The notes under the pieces are model-generated. The model made no database searches. It was given only the letters and a program-made list of their open reading frames with translations, and was not told the origin of the DNA. DNA of 64,000 bases from Comamonas odontotermitis (GTDB taxonomy: Bacteria > Pseudomonadota > Gammaproteobacteria > Burkholderiales > Burkholderiaceae_C), in NCBI RefSeq assembly GCF_014207855.1, contig NZ_JACHKZ010000002.1, forward strand, positions 1 to 64,000. Reading direction: 5' to 3'. The position numbers and the translations under genes were made by a program. Positions 38,047 to 46,593 of the stretch are shown here, one piece after another (the stretch's first letter is position 1; each line of letters starts with the position of its first letter).

Positions 38047-38364
38047 GGCGATCACTCCTTCAGGAATACTGGCGAGGCCCCGTGCCTGCCATGTCTCCAT
38101 AGTCGCGCCTCACAGGCCCCATGGATGTAGGAGATACCAGACGCCGTGCATCAAGACGTGAATCAAGACACGTTTTGCAAGCGCCTGCGCCATACCGCAC
38201 ACATTTGCTTGCCTTCGGGGGCCAACGGCCGTGGCCTACGTATTGGGATTTTTTTGCGCTCTACAGCTTACCTGTAAAGCGTCAATCGCTATTAAAAATG
38301 AAGCATTCATACCACCCGTCGGCAGATCGCCGGCACATGACGCAGCATCCGCTATAAACATGCC
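38047..38364. other. 318-bp divergent spacer with tandem 12-bp repeat
   Basis: This spacer separates the minus-strand Gln-rich gene from the plus-strand hydrolase. It contains two tandem copies of a 12-mer CGTGCATCAAGA / CGTGAATCAAGA (38145-38168, one mismatch) and a dispersed palindromic element at 38265-38300. The tandem repeat, about 100 bp upstream of the Gln-rich start, could be a regulator site. No gene seen. Confidence 0.4.
38265..38300. repeat. Dispersed palindromic element, copy 2 flanking the Gln-rich locus
   Basis: GCTTA/TAAAGC around CCTG (38266-38280) then TAAAGCGTCA (38275-38284) and CTATT (38289-38293). Shares TAAAGCGTCA-N4-CTATT, same orientation, with 37613-37631. The two copies bracket about 650 bp holding the micro-operon. 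Confidence 0.45.
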
Positions 38365-39222
38365 ATGACCAATTTGTTTGCCAAAGTGGCGCTCTGGGGC
38401 CTGGCGCTGATCGCCATGCTGTACGCAGCGCTGTGCGTGCTGATGTTCTTCCAGCAGCGCAGGCTGATGTATTTTCCGCAGATGACGCGGGTGGAAGCGG
38501 GGCAGACCAATTTCTCGCTGCAGCAGGAGGATGCGACCCTGCGCGGTTGGCAAAGCCACCCGGGCCAGCCCGCCGCAGGCGCAGGTGGCGAAGGTGGCAT
38601 GCAAGCCCCTGCAACCGATGCCGTCATCTACCTGGGTGGCAATGCCGAGCGGGTGGAGCAGGTGGTGCCGCTGCTGCGCCAATGGCTGCCTGCGCACAGC
38701 GTCTATGCCCTGGCCTACCGCGGCTATGGCGCGAGCGACGGCACGCCCACGGGCGCAGACCTGGAGCGCGACGCCGCTGCCTTGTTTGATGCCGTGCAGC
38801 AGCGGCACCCGCAAGGACGCATCACCGTAGTGGGCCGCAGCCTGGGCTCCGGCGTGGCAGCAGCGGTGGCTGCGCAGCGCCAGCCCGCACGGCTGGTGCT
38901 GATTACCCCGTTTGACAGCATGATCGCCACTGTGCGCGACCACTATGGCTGGCTGCCCGTGGGCCTGCTGCTGCGCGATCGCTATCCCTCGGACGAGCGG
39001 CTGCAGCACTACGGCGGCCCCTTGCTGGTGCTGCGCGCAGGGCGCGATGCGCTGGTGCTGCCTGCCCGTACCGACGCGCTGGAGCAGGCGCTGGCCAACC
39101 GCAAGGGGCCTGCGGTGGAGGTTGCAAACTTTGCCGCCGCCGACCATATCGACATTCTGGAAGCGCCAGGCCTTGCAACGCGCCTGCGCAGCTTTGTGGA
39201 AGGCGCGCCAGCCCAGCGTTGA
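38365..39222 (+). CDS. Membrane-anchored alpha/beta hydrolase (BEM46/YfhR-like)
   Basis: A 285-residue serine hydrolase with an N-terminal membrane anchor (ALWGLALIAMLYAALCVLMFF). QRRLMYFPQ just after the helix and VIYLGGNAERVEQ are typical of the BEM46-like family. The nucleophile is S159 in GRSLGSG; the acid is in RAGRDALV and the base in AADHIDIL, with AYRGYGASDG before. The active site faces outward if the anchor has the usual orientation. Substrate unknown. Convergent with the next gene. Confidence 0.82.
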   Translation: MTNLFAKVALWGLALIAMLYAALCVLMFFQQRRLMYFPQMTRVEAGQTNFSLQQEDATLRGWQSHPGQPAAGAGGEGGMQAPATDAVIYLGGNAERVEQVVPLLRQWLPAHSVYALAYRGYGASDGTPTGADLERDAAALFDAVQQRHPQGRITVVGRSLGSGVAAAVAAQRQPARLVLITPFDSMIATVRDHYGWLPVGLLLRDRYPSDERLQHYGGPLLVLRAGRDALVLPARTDALEQALANRKGPAVEVANFAAADHIDILEAPGLATRLRSFVEGAPAQR

Positions 39223-39259
39223 TGCACGTCAAATCACGGCAGACGGCGCCGTACGCCCG

Positions 39260-40435
39260 CTACTCGCGCTTTTGCGGTTGAAAGTCGAAGAGCGTCTTGC
39301 CTGCATTGTCGATCACCAGGGCCGGGAGATTCTGCGTGGTGACAAGGTAGAAGCCGCCCTTCCAGGGGTGCGCAGCCACGTAGTAGCCGCCTGCCAGCAT
39401 CTGCGGCAGGGTGCTTGTGGCCTGGCTCCAGACCGGCTGCAGGCTGTGCACGTCTACCATCTGCAGCACCACTTCAGCGGGCGTGGTGGGGGTTTCCTCG
39501 TAGCGCATCAATATCCGGTCGGCATTGCGGGCCAGCACCTCGCCGCTGAACTGCACCGGCACGCTGGCCACCCACGCAATGTCGGTGATCCCCGCCTCCT
39601 GCAGGCTTTGGCGGGCCACCACATAGCCATCGCTCACGGCCTGGTAGCGCTTTGGCGCGGCGCGCACCACCGCATCGGAGGTGGAGTGCACCTCCAGCAG
39701 CGGCAACTGCTGGAACTCGTCCTCACTGAGCTTCTGCCGGTAGTGCACCAGGGTACTGGGCAAGCCATAGCGGGCCACATCGGTTCTGAAATCGGCATAG
39801 TCAATCCGCTCCACGGTCTGCGAATACCGGCCCCAGGGGCGTTGGAGCAGGCGCTGCTGCTGCCCGCCCCAGGGATAGATTTCGCCAGTGCGCCAGTACA
39901 CGGCGTAGCGGTCGCCGGTGTTGCTGGTAATGTCGAGCAGATCGGGCTCGCGCTGGCTGCCAAATGCCAGCTTGGCCACGCCGGTCGCCAGCTGCCCGGA
40001 AAAACGCTGGATCAGTGCCGCGTTCATCGGTTCAAACAGGCTGCGCTCCCGGCTCCACTGCCACCAGTCGCGGCCGTTGAGCACCAGGGCCATCTGGCCA
40101 TCGGCTTGCACACGCATCTGCGCGGACTTGGCGTAGGCATCACGTGGCAGGGTCACCCGCTGGGGCTCTCCGATCAATTGCCGCGCCTGCAGGTCGTTGT
40201 GCAGGATCTGGAACACGTCCTCGCGCTCGGTGCTGTGTTTCATCACCCGCAGCATGCGCAGGCTGCCGTCATCGGCCTGGTAGACCGCCGAGGCTTCGAT
40301 GTTGCCCAGTGGCAAATCCTGTGGCTGGCCCGACTGCCGCAGCGCCTGCACCCATGCCAGCCCGTAGGGCAGCACAAAGAACAGCACAATGGCTGCAACC
40401 ACCACCTGGTAGAGGGTTGGAACACGCCTGGTCAT
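39260..40435 (-). CDS. Unrecognised membrane-anchored protein, paralogue of its upstream neighbour
   Basis: A 391-residue protein of unknown function. One N-terminal helix (YQVVVAAIVLFFVLPYGLAWV) is followed by about 360 residues that look extracytoplasmic and beta-rich. It is clearly homologous to the adjacent 451-residue protein: PDLLDITSNTGDRYAVYW matches PDSLEVTSSSGSKYYVYW, and GEVLARNADRILMRYEETPT matches AEILAESATRVLLTYTPTPV, followed in both by a VW...LPQ motif. It lacks the zinc ribbon of the neighbour. Its ATG overlaps the neighbour's TGA (ATGA), so the two are translated together. Confidence 0.7.
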   Translation of the reverse strand: MTRRVPTLYQVVVAAIVLFFVLPYGLAWVQALRQSGQPQDLPLGNIEASAVYQADDGSLRMLRVMKHSTEREDVFQILHNDLQARQLIGEPQRVTLPRDAYAKSAQMRVQADGQMALVLNGRDWWQWSRERSLFEPMNAALIQRFSGQLATGVAKLAFGSQREPDLLDITSNTGDRYAVYWRTGEIYPWGGQQQRLLQRPWGRYSQTVERIDYADFRTDVARYGLPSTLVHYRQKLSEDEFQQLPLLEVHSTSDAVVRAAPKRYQAVSDGYVVARQSLQEAGITDIAWVASVPVQFSGEVLARNADRILMRYEETPTTPAEVVLQMVDVHSLQPVWSQATSTLPQMLAGGYYVAAHPWKGGFYLVTTQNLPALVIDNAGKTLFDFQPQKRE

Positions 40436-41787
40436 CGTGCGGGCCGGATGGGTGGACTGAAATCGTGCACGGTCTGGCCGTCATCTCCCATCAGCAACGC
40501 CGGCTGCTGCAGGTCATTGAAGAGCAGAAAACCGCCGTTGACCGCCTGGCCCTTCACATAGAGGCCGCCCTCACGGGTGCCGAGTTGCGGCAGCTGGTCG
40601 ATGGTACGGCTCCACACCACCTGGTTGGTGGCCTTGTCCAGCAACTGGATGACCCGGCCCTCCTGGCGCACAGGCGTCGGCGTGTAGGTCAGCAGTACAC
40701 GGGTAGCGCTTTCAGCCAGGATTTCGGCGTGAAAACGGGGAGTTGCGGGCTGCACCACCTCGATGCGTAGCAGGCCCCGATCCTCGACTGCATACGACTT
40801 TGTCGAAAACCCGCCGCCTATGGCGACGTGGTAGCGAGGCGAGTCACGCAACGCCTGGCTGTCGGTGGGCAGCAGGTCGAAGTAGTCGAAAAAAACCGGC
40901 TGGCCGGGCTCATAGCGCCACCAGGATTGCACCAGCAGCGCCCGGTCCTCCTCTCCGGTGGGGCGTGGCAGCCGCTCGTAGCGGTAGTGCGATATGCGCT
41001 CGCGGTAGGTAGCCTGGGCCTTTTGGTAAAGGCGGCTGCTCTCGGCGGCAGGCACGATCTGGTTCAGCAGCCAGTACACATAGTATTTGCTGCCGCTGCT
41101 GCTGGTCACCTCCAGGCTGTCGGGCCGGTCCCGACGCTGGATGGCAACGCCCACCACGCCCGCCCCCAGCTGCGGGGCAAAGCGCTCTCCCAGCTGGGGC
41201 AGCAGATCGACAAAACGCAGGGTGGCGGGGTCCAGCCGCCAAAAGCCGCGCTCCTGCAAAGAGAGATACAACTGCCCATCCGAGAAAAACCGCAGCTCGG
41301 CGCGGCCCGAGCCACTCGCCCAATGCATGGAAAAGCGCTGGGGCTCGGCCAGTGGCTTGCCGCTGACCATATCGCTGATCACGGCCCGGTAGACCGTCTG
41401 GTCCTGCTCGCGGTTTTCAAACAGCTGCACCAGCAGGCGCTGGCCGTTGCGCTCGACAATGGTGGCGCCCTCGCTGCGCCCCATGGCCTGGCGCAGCTCA
41501 TAAGGCTTCATATCGCTTTTGAAAAACTGCTGCACATGCGGCACCAGCCATGGCAACACCATCAGCACCACGAGCAGTGGAAACAGCCACCGCATATGGC
41601 TTTGCAGCCGTGCCAGGCCAGGCACCGGGGTGTGCATGCGCACCTGCGGCAAGCCCTGGCCATGGTCGATGCTGAACTGCGCGCCGCACTGCAGGCAGGC
41701 AAAGGCATTGCGCGGCCCGGCGCTGCGGCAATGCGCTGCGCCGCAACGCGGGCAATAGGGAGATGACCAGGGTGACATAGCATGCAT
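40432..41787 (-). CDS. Unrecognised zinc-ribbon membrane protein, first of a paralogue pair
   Basis: A 451-residue protein of unknown function. The N-terminal cytoplasmic part has a zinc ribbon C12-x2-C15 ... C31-x2-C34 (YCPRCGA...FACLQCGAQF). A membrane helix follows (about 66-88, WLFPLLVVLMVLPWLVPHV), then an extracytoplasmic domain of about 360 residues homologous to the whole of the next protein. The layout, a cytoplasmic metal-binding knob, one helix and a large outer domain, suggests sensing or anchoring. The start may be 41787 or an ATG at 41778. No enzyme motif seen. Confidence 0.7.
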   Translation of the reverse strand: MHAMSPWSSPYCPRCGAAHCRSAGPRNAFACLQCGAQFSIDHGQGLPQVRMHTPVPGLARLQSHMRWLFPLLVVLMVLPWLVPHVQQFFKSDMKPYELRQAMGRSEGATIVERNGQRLLVQLFENREQDQTVYRAVISDMVSGKPLAEPQRFSMHWASGSGRAELRFFSDGQLYLSLQERGFWRLDPATLRFVDLLPQLGERFAPQLGAGVVGVAIQRRDRPDSLEVTSSSGSKYYVYWLLNQIVPAAESSRLYQKAQATYRERISHYRYERLPRPTGEEDRALLVQSWWRYEPGQPVFFDYFDLLPTDSQALRDSPRYHVAIGGGFSTKSYAVEDRGLLRIEVVQPATPRFHAEILAESATRVLLTYTPTPVRQEGRVIQLLDKATNQVVWSRTIDQLPQLGTREGGLYVKGQAVNGGFLLFNDLQQPALLMGDDGQTVHDFSPPIRPAR

Positions 41788-41982
41788 GCGGCAAACCAGA
41801 ACTGGCGCACAGCTTAACGGCTATGCCTGGTGGCATGGGGCGCCACGGTTTTTTCAGGCGCAGCGCGCTACTCGGCAGGCAGCTAGCGCCTGTGCGTCAG
41901 CTGCGGGGCGCAGCCTGCAACGGCAGCCGCTACCATCGGCACACGTACCTATTCAAAGCCAAAGCGCCAGCTTCTCGCCACC

Positions 41983-42441
41983 ATGCACGACCACACTGCC
42001 AGCCCTGACACCATTCCGCCCTACACCGCCAGCGAGCCTGCGGACACCATATTTGGCCTGCCCATGGCCATGGCAGAGTCCTTCCGGCTCCATGGCGAAG
42101 CCATTGGCAATGACCGCGCCCGCGTGCGCATGCCCTACCAGAAGCAATACACCAACAGCCGGGGCGACATGCACGGCGGCGCCATCGCCACCTTGCTGGA
42201 TGTGGGGCTGTCGTGCGCGGCACGCGCCCACGACCCGCTGCGCTACGGCGTGGTCACGGTCGACCTGACCATCCACTTCATCGCGCCAGCGGCGGGTGAT
42301 GTGATCTGCACCTCGGTCTGCGAAAAGCGCGGCAAGAGCCTGAGCTTTGTGCGCGGAGAGCTGCGAAGCGAGGCGGGCGAGCTGCTGGGCATGGCCAGCG
42401 GTACCTTCAAACTGGTAGAGCGCAAAATAACCGGCAGCTAA
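41983..42441 (+). CDS. PaaI-like hotdog-fold thioesterase
   Basis: A 152-residue acyl-CoA thioesterase of the hotdog fold. The catalytic signature is NSRGDMHGGAIATLLDVGLS, with the HGG on the hot-dog helix; VTVDLTIHFIAPAAGDV is the usual second strand pair. It probably hydrolyses medium-chain or aromatic CoA esters in the cytoplasm. ATG at 41983. It stands between the paralogue pair (divergent) and the nitroreductase. Confidence 0.87.
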   Translation: MHDHTASPDTIPPYTASEPADTIFGLPMAMAESFRLHGEAIGNDRARVRMPYQKQYTNSRGDMHGGAIATLLDVGLSCAARAHDPLRYGVVTVDLTIHFIAPAAGDVICTSVCEKRGKSLSFVRGELRSEAGELLGMASGTFKLVERKITGS

Positions 42442-42606
42442 GAAACCTCTGCAAAACACTCGCCAGATGGGATGAAGGCGCATCGCCCAAGACCGCGTTC
42501 AGACCACGGCAGGGAGTGTGGCAGGTTCCCTAAGCGCGGAGCCAGCAAAAAGCTTGCAGATATGGCATGCTGGCGGCCTGTTTGCTTACCCAACAATCTA
42601 TTGACC

Positions 42607-43158
42607 ATGACCACCCGTCAATCCACCCACCCTGTTGCCGCCCAGTTTCTGGATCGCTCGTCGCCCCGCGCCTTTTCCGGCAAGAAGCTGACGGCCCAGG
42701 ACATTGAAACCATCGTTGAAGGCGCGCGCTGGGCGCCCTCGGCCAGCAACAAGCAGCCCTGGCACTTTGCCTACTCGATCAATGGCGATGCCAATTGGCA
42801 GGCGTTTTCCACCATCCCCAACGAGTTCAACCGCCGCTGGTGCCTGAACGCAGGTGCGCTGCTGGTAGTGCTGTCCGACAAGCAATCGGCAACGCACAGC
42901 TTCGATACCGGCTGCGCCTGGGGTTACCTGGCGCTGCAGGCGCACGCCATGGGCCTGGCCACGCACGCCATGGCCGGCATCGAGCTGGATGCCGCCCGCC
43001 AGGTACTGCAGCTGGACGACAACTGGAAGGTGGAGTGCCTGGTGGCCATTGGCGAACGCGGCGACAAATCCAGCCTGCCTGCCGATCTGGCCGAACGCGA
43101 AGTGCCTTCGCCCCGCAAGCCGCTGTCTGAGATTCTGAGCGCCGGCCCCCTGGCCTGA
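42607..43158 (+). CDS. Nitroreductase family protein
   Basis: A 183-residue FMN-dependent oxidoreductase. FMN-binding residues are visible in DRSSPRAFSGKKLT and ARWAPSASNKQPWHFAY, plus GYLALQAHAMGLATHAM; the protein ends in the family's IGERGDKSSLPADL segment. Reduces nitro compounds, quinones or flavins with NAD(P)H. ATG at 42607 is used; in-frame sequence upstream is not conserved. A bidirectional terminator follows. Confidence 0.88.
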   Translation: MTTRQSTHPVAAQFLDRSSPRAFSGKKLTAQDIETIVEGARWAPSASNKQPWHFAYSINGDANWQAFSTIPNEFNRRWCLNAGALLVVLSDKQSATHSFDTGCAWGYLALQAHAMGLATHAMAGIELDAARQVLQLDDNWKVECLVAIGERGDKSSLPADLAEREVPSPRKPLSEILSAGPLA

Positions 43159-43180
43159 TCGCCTGGCAGGCTGCAGCGCA

Positions 43181-43206
43181 AAAAAGGCTCCTTGCGGAGC
43201 CTTTTT
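43181..43206. terminator. Bidirectional terminator between nitroreductase gene and serA
   Basis: An 11-bp perfect stem (43181-43191 with 43196-43206), TTGC loop, A5 on one side and T5 on the other, sits between convergent stops. Confidence 0.88.
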
Positions 43207-43219
43207 GTCGGAGCGCAGC

Positions 43220-44449
43220 TCAGAACAGCACGCGGCAGCGGATGGTACCCGCAATCTGCGAGAGCTTTTCCAGCGCCAGCTTCGACGATTGCGCGTCGAT
43301 GTCAATCACCACGTAACCCACCTTCTCGTCGGTGCGCAGGTACTGGCCCGCAATGTTGATGCCGTTGTCGGCAAACACCTGGTTGATGGCCGACAGAATG
43401 CCGGGACGGTTTTCGTGCACGTGCAGGATGCGGTTGTTGCCAGGGTGCTCCGGCAGCGCCACCTCGGGAAAGTTGACAGCCGACGTCGTGGTGCCGTTGT
43501 CGCTGTACTTGACGAGCTTTTCCGCCACCTCCAGGCCGATGTTGGCCTGCGCCTCCATCGTGGATCCGCCAATGTGCGGCGTGAGGATGACGTTGTCCAT
43601 GCCGCGCAGCGGCGACTGGAACTCATCCTTGTTGCTCTTGGGCTCGGTGGGGAACACATCGATCGCTGCGCCCAGCAGCTGGCCCGCCTCCAGCGCCCCG
43701 GCCAGCGCCTCGATATCGACCACCGTGCCGCGCGAGGCGTTGATGAGGATGCTGCCCTGCTTCATCGCCGCGATCTGAGCCACGCCCATCATGCCGTGGG
43801 TGGACGGAAGCTCGGGCACATGCAGGGTCACGATATCGGCCTGGCCCAGCAGCTCGTTCAGGTTGGCGGCCTGCTGGGCATTGCCCAGCGGCAGCTTGGT
43901 GACCACGTCATGGAAGACCACCTTCATGCCCAAGCCCTCGGCCAGCACCGACAGCTGCGTTCCGATGGAGCCATAGCCCACAATGCCCAGCGTCTTGCCC
44001 CGGATCTCGAAAGAGTTGTCGGCGCTCTTCTTCCAACCGCCACGGTGGGCGACGGCATTCTTTTCTGGAATGCCGCGCAGCAGCAGGATGGCCTCGGCCA
44101 GCACCAGCTCGGCCACGGAGCGCGTGTTGGAGAACGGCGCGTTGAACACCACCACACCGCGCTCGCGGGCGGCGCTCAGATCCACCTGGTTGGTGCCGAT
44201 GCAAAAGCACCCCACGGCCACCAGCTTTTGCGCAGCGGCAAACACATCGGCGGTGAGCTGCGTGCGCGAGCGAATGCCAACAAAATGCACATCGGCGATC
44301 TTGCGCTTGAGCTCATCGCCATCCAGCGCCCCCGTCAGCGCTTCGACATTGGTGTAGCCCGCAGATTGCAGCACCTTGAGTGCCGAGGGATGAATGCCTT
44401 CGAGCAGCAAAAACTTGATCTTCGATTTGTCCAGCGATGTCTTGGTCAT
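43220..44449 (-). CDS. serA: D-3-phosphoglycerate dehydrogenase
   Basis: First enzyme of serine synthesis, oxidising 3-phosphoglycerate with NAD+. The 409-residue product is the E. coli-type short form. NAD motif GIVGYGSIGTQLSVLAEGLG, substrate-site RSRTQLT and CIGTNQVDL, catalytic GTVVDIEAL (Arg before it) and LTPHIGGSTMEAQ with the active-site His are present. The C-terminal ACT domain (about 338-409) with HENRPGILSAINQVFADNGI would give serine feedback inhibition. Single gene with 312 bp of spacer upstream. Confidence 0.95.
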   Translation of the reverse strand: MTKTSLDKSKIKFLLLEGIHPSALKVLQSAGYTNVEALTGALDGDELKRKIADVHFVGIRSRTQLTADVFAAAQKLVAVGCFCIGTNQVDLSAARERGVVVFNAPFSNTRSVAELVLAEAILLLRGIPEKNAVAHRGGWKKSADNSFEIRGKTLGIVGYGSIGTQLSVLAEGLGMKVVFHDVVTKLPLGNAQQAANLNELLGQADIVTLHVPELPSTHGMMGVAQIAAMKQGSILINASRGTVVDIEALAGALEAGQLLGAAIDVFPTEPKSNKDEFQSPLRGMDNVILTPHIGGSTMEAQANIGLEVAEKLVKYSDNGTTTSAVNFPEVALPEHPGNNRILHVHENRPGILSAINQVFADNGINIAGQYLRTDEKVGYVVIDIDAQSSKLALEKLSQIAGTIRCRVLF

Positions 44450-44624
44450 GAATGCGCGCTTCCTGTTTCACAAATAGCCTTTTGATGATGGCGCAGAAGC
44501 TTTGCCATTACGGCTTATCAGGTTGAGATGATGCAACAGGGGCTCAGGCATGGGGCCCGCCAGGGTGACTGTCATGTAAAGCCAGGTTGCCAAATGCTCA
44601 TCTGGGGCCTACATCCATTGCACC

Positions 44625-44641
44625 GATAGCTATCAATTGAT
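44625..44641. repeat. Overlapping palindromes GATAGCTATC and ATCAATTGAT
   Basis: Two perfect 10-bp palindromes share three bases. The first has the core of the dispersed intergenic element. Confidence 0.35.
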
Positions 44642-44711
44642 GAGTAAAGGCGTTAAACCTTGCGCTGCACAGGCCAATCCTGCATGGTAAAAAAATGCCA
44701 TTCGCCAACCG

Positions 44712-44748
44712 GAGAACGTGCCAACGTTCACAACGTTCTCTACGCAGC
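44712..44748. promoter_or_regulatory. Candidate operator of the Old Yellow Enzyme gene
   Basis: 8-bp arms GAGAACGT/ACGTTCTC (44712-44719, 44733-44740) enclose a further AACGTT, giving three ACGT-centred units. It ends 21 bp before the start codon, right before the ribosome-binding site, where a repressor would block initiation. TCTCTACGCAGC (44737-44748) and GAACGTGC (44714-44721) recur upstream of the MBL hydrolase gene at 57666-57691. Confidence 0.5.
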
Positions 44749-44761
44749 TAAGGAGTTCTGC

Positions 44762-45892
44762 ATGACCCAATCCCACGCCCACAGCCTGTTTGACGCCATC
44801 CAGGTCGGAGATATGCAACTGGCCAACCGCATTGCCATGGCCCCGCTCACCCGCAACCGTTCCCCCAACGCCGTGCCCCGGCCCATGACGGCCACCTACT
44901 ACGCCCAGCGCGCCACGGCAGGCCTGCTCATCACCGAGGCAACGGCCATCAGCCACCAGGGCCAGGGCTACTCTGATGTGCCAGGGCTCTATGCGGAGGA
45001 CCAGATCGAAGGCTGGGCCAAGGTGACGGATGCCGTGCATGCGGCCGGAGGCAAGATCGTCTGCCAGCTGTGGCATGTGGGGCGCGTGTCGCACGACAGC
45101 CTGCAGCCGGGCAACCAGCCGCCTGTGGCGCCTTCGGCCATCGTGGCCAAGACCAAAACCTACCTGATCGACCATGCCACAGGCCAAGGTCAGTTCGTAC
45201 CCACTTCCGTACCACGCGCACTGGACGCAGGAGAGCTGCCCAGCATCGTTCACAGCTATGCCGCCGCCGCACGCAACGCGGTGCAATCGGCAGGCTTTGA
45301 TGGCGTGGAAATCCATGCCGCCAATGGCTATCTGCTCGACCAGTTTTTGAAGACCGGCGCCAATGCACGCACCGACGACTACGGCGGCTCCATCGAAAAC
45401 CGCTGCCGCTTGACGCTGGAGGTGGTGCGCGCCGTGGTCGATGCCGTCGGCAGAGGCAAGGTCGGCATCCGTCTGTCGCCCGTCACCCCTGCCAACGGTA
45501 TTGAAGACAGCGATCCGCAGTCGCTGTTCGAATACCTGGTACGCCAGCTCGCGCCGCTGGGCTTGGCGTATATCCATGTGATCGAAGGCGCTACCGGCGG
45601 CCCCCGCGAAGTGGAAGGCCGGCCATTTGACTATGTCGATTTCAAGGCGGCCTACCGCCAGGCTGGCGGCAAGGCCACCTGGATGGTGAACAATAGTTAC
45701 ACCCGCGCCATGGCCGAAGAGGCCGTGGCCAGCCAGGAAGCAGACATGGTGGCCTTTGGCAAGGCGTTCATCGCCAACCCAGACCTGGTAGAGCGGCTGC
45801 GCAAGCAGGCCGCGCTCAACGAAGGTGACGCCAGCACCTACTACGGCGGCGGCGAAAAGGGCTACACCGACTACCCAACCCTGGCGGGCTGA
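44762..45892 (+). CDS. nemA: Old Yellow Enzyme family alkene reductase (NemA-like)
   Basis: A 376-residue FMN enzyme that reduces activated alkenes, maleimides and nitro esters with NADPH. It begins MTQSHAHSLFDAIQVGDMQL; MAPLTRNRS, the substrate-binding H-x2-N in VEIHAANGYLLDQF, and DDYGGSIENR are diagnostic. The C-terminal FGKAFIANPDLVERL binds FMN phosphate. ATG at 44762 follows TAAGGAG by 7 nt. The upstream dyad suggests control by an electrophile-sensing repressor such as NemR, though no such gene is in the window. Confidence 0.92.
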   Translation: MTQSHAHSLFDAIQVGDMQLANRIAMAPLTRNRSPNAVPRPMTATYYAQRATAGLLITEATAISHQGQGYSDVPGLYAEDQIEGWAKVTDAVHAAGGKIVCQLWHVGRVSHDSLQPGNQPPVAPSAIVAKTKTYLIDHATGQGQFVPTSVPRALDAGELPSIVHSYAAAARNAVQSAGFDGVEIHAANGYLLDQFLKTGANARTDDYGGSIENRCRLTLEVVRAVVDAVGRGKVGIRLSPVTPANGIEDSDPQSLFEYLVRQLAPLGLAYIHVIEGATGGPREVEGRPFDYVDFKAAYRQAGGKATWMVNNSYTRAMAEEAVASQEADMVAFGKAFIANPDLVERLRKQAALNEGDASTYYGGGEKGYTDYPTLAG

Positions 45893-45968
45893 CCCGTCAT
45901 CGGTGATTGCCTGTGTTGGCTGAAATGACTGACACAGGGGCGCGGCCGGATTTGCTAGAGTGCGGGCC

Positions 45969-46562
45969 ATGCAATACCAACCTCTGCTCCGATCGACCCT
46001 GTGTCTGCTCCTGATTCCGGCACTGGCAGGCTGCTCCAGCCTGTGGCCCTTTGGCGGCAAAAAGAAGGAAGAAGCTGCGCCCGCGCCGCAAAGCAGCAGC
46101 CCCAGCGGTTCATCGACCGCAGGCAAGCCCGCGCCCCAGGCGCCTGTGCCCGGCAGCGGCAGCATCAGCCCTGCGAACCTGCATGGCGTGTGGGAGTGCA
46201 ATTTCCAGGTCAAGATGGGCCAGGACAGCGCCCATTTCACCTACACCGACCAGTTCAATCCCGATGGCACGCTCAAGGCGCAGGCCTATCTGGTCTACGA
46301 CATGCCCAGCACGCAGCAGAAATACAGCTTTGTCGTGCAAGGCGAAGGCAGCTGGCGCATGGAAGGCAACACCATTACCCTGATCGTGCCCAAGGTCGTC
46401 AAACAGGACCGCTCCGAGATCAAGCACCCCGAACTGGTCAACGACAAGGATCTGGTGCCGGAAGACCTGAGCGATACCTGGACCGTTCAGGCCCACCAGG
46501 GCAAGAACATGCGCGTGGTCGTAGGCAGCCTGGCGGACGAAATGCTGTGCCAGAAGGAATAG
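45969..46562 (+). CDS. Hypothetical lipoprotein
   Basis: A 197-residue lipoprotein with lipobox LAGC (Cys22). A low-complexity Pro/Ser linker (about 37-65) leads to a domain beginning LHGVWECNFQVKMGQD and containing YTDQFNPDGTL and GEGSWRMEGNTITL, a pattern of lipocalin-like META/secreted beta domains that measure substrate binding. Function unknown. ATG at 45969 is preferred to a GTG three codons earlier. Confidence 0.7.
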   Translation: MQYQPLLRSTLCLLLIPALAGCSSLWPFGGKKKEEAAPAPQSSSPSGSSTAGKPAPQAPVPGSGSISPANLHGVWECNFQVKMGQDSAHFTYTDQFNPDGTLKAQAYLVYDMPSTQQKYSFVVQGEGSWRMEGNTITLIVPKVVKQDRSEIKHPELVNDKDLVPEDLSDTWTVQAHQGKNMRVVVGSLADEMLCQKE

Positions 46563-46593
46563 GCGCCGTTGCCAGCGGTCTACCGAGGTATTG

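Larger units (their letters stand above)
44450..44761. other. 312-bp divergent spacer between serA and the Old Yellow Enzyme gene
   Basis: No gene is seen. It holds overlapping perfect palindromes GATAGCTATC (44625-44634) and ATCAATTGAT (44632-44641), and close to the OYE start a dyad of GAGAACGT/ACGTTCTC (44712-44740). Confidence 0.5.

Noticed and set aside
37662-38102. Plus-strand ORF of 146 codons in the gatB-hydrolase accessory region
   Set aside because: Lacks a ribosome-binding site and runs opposite the better supported Gln-rich micro-operon, whose CAG repeats create hydrophobic shadow frames (Leu/Ala runs).
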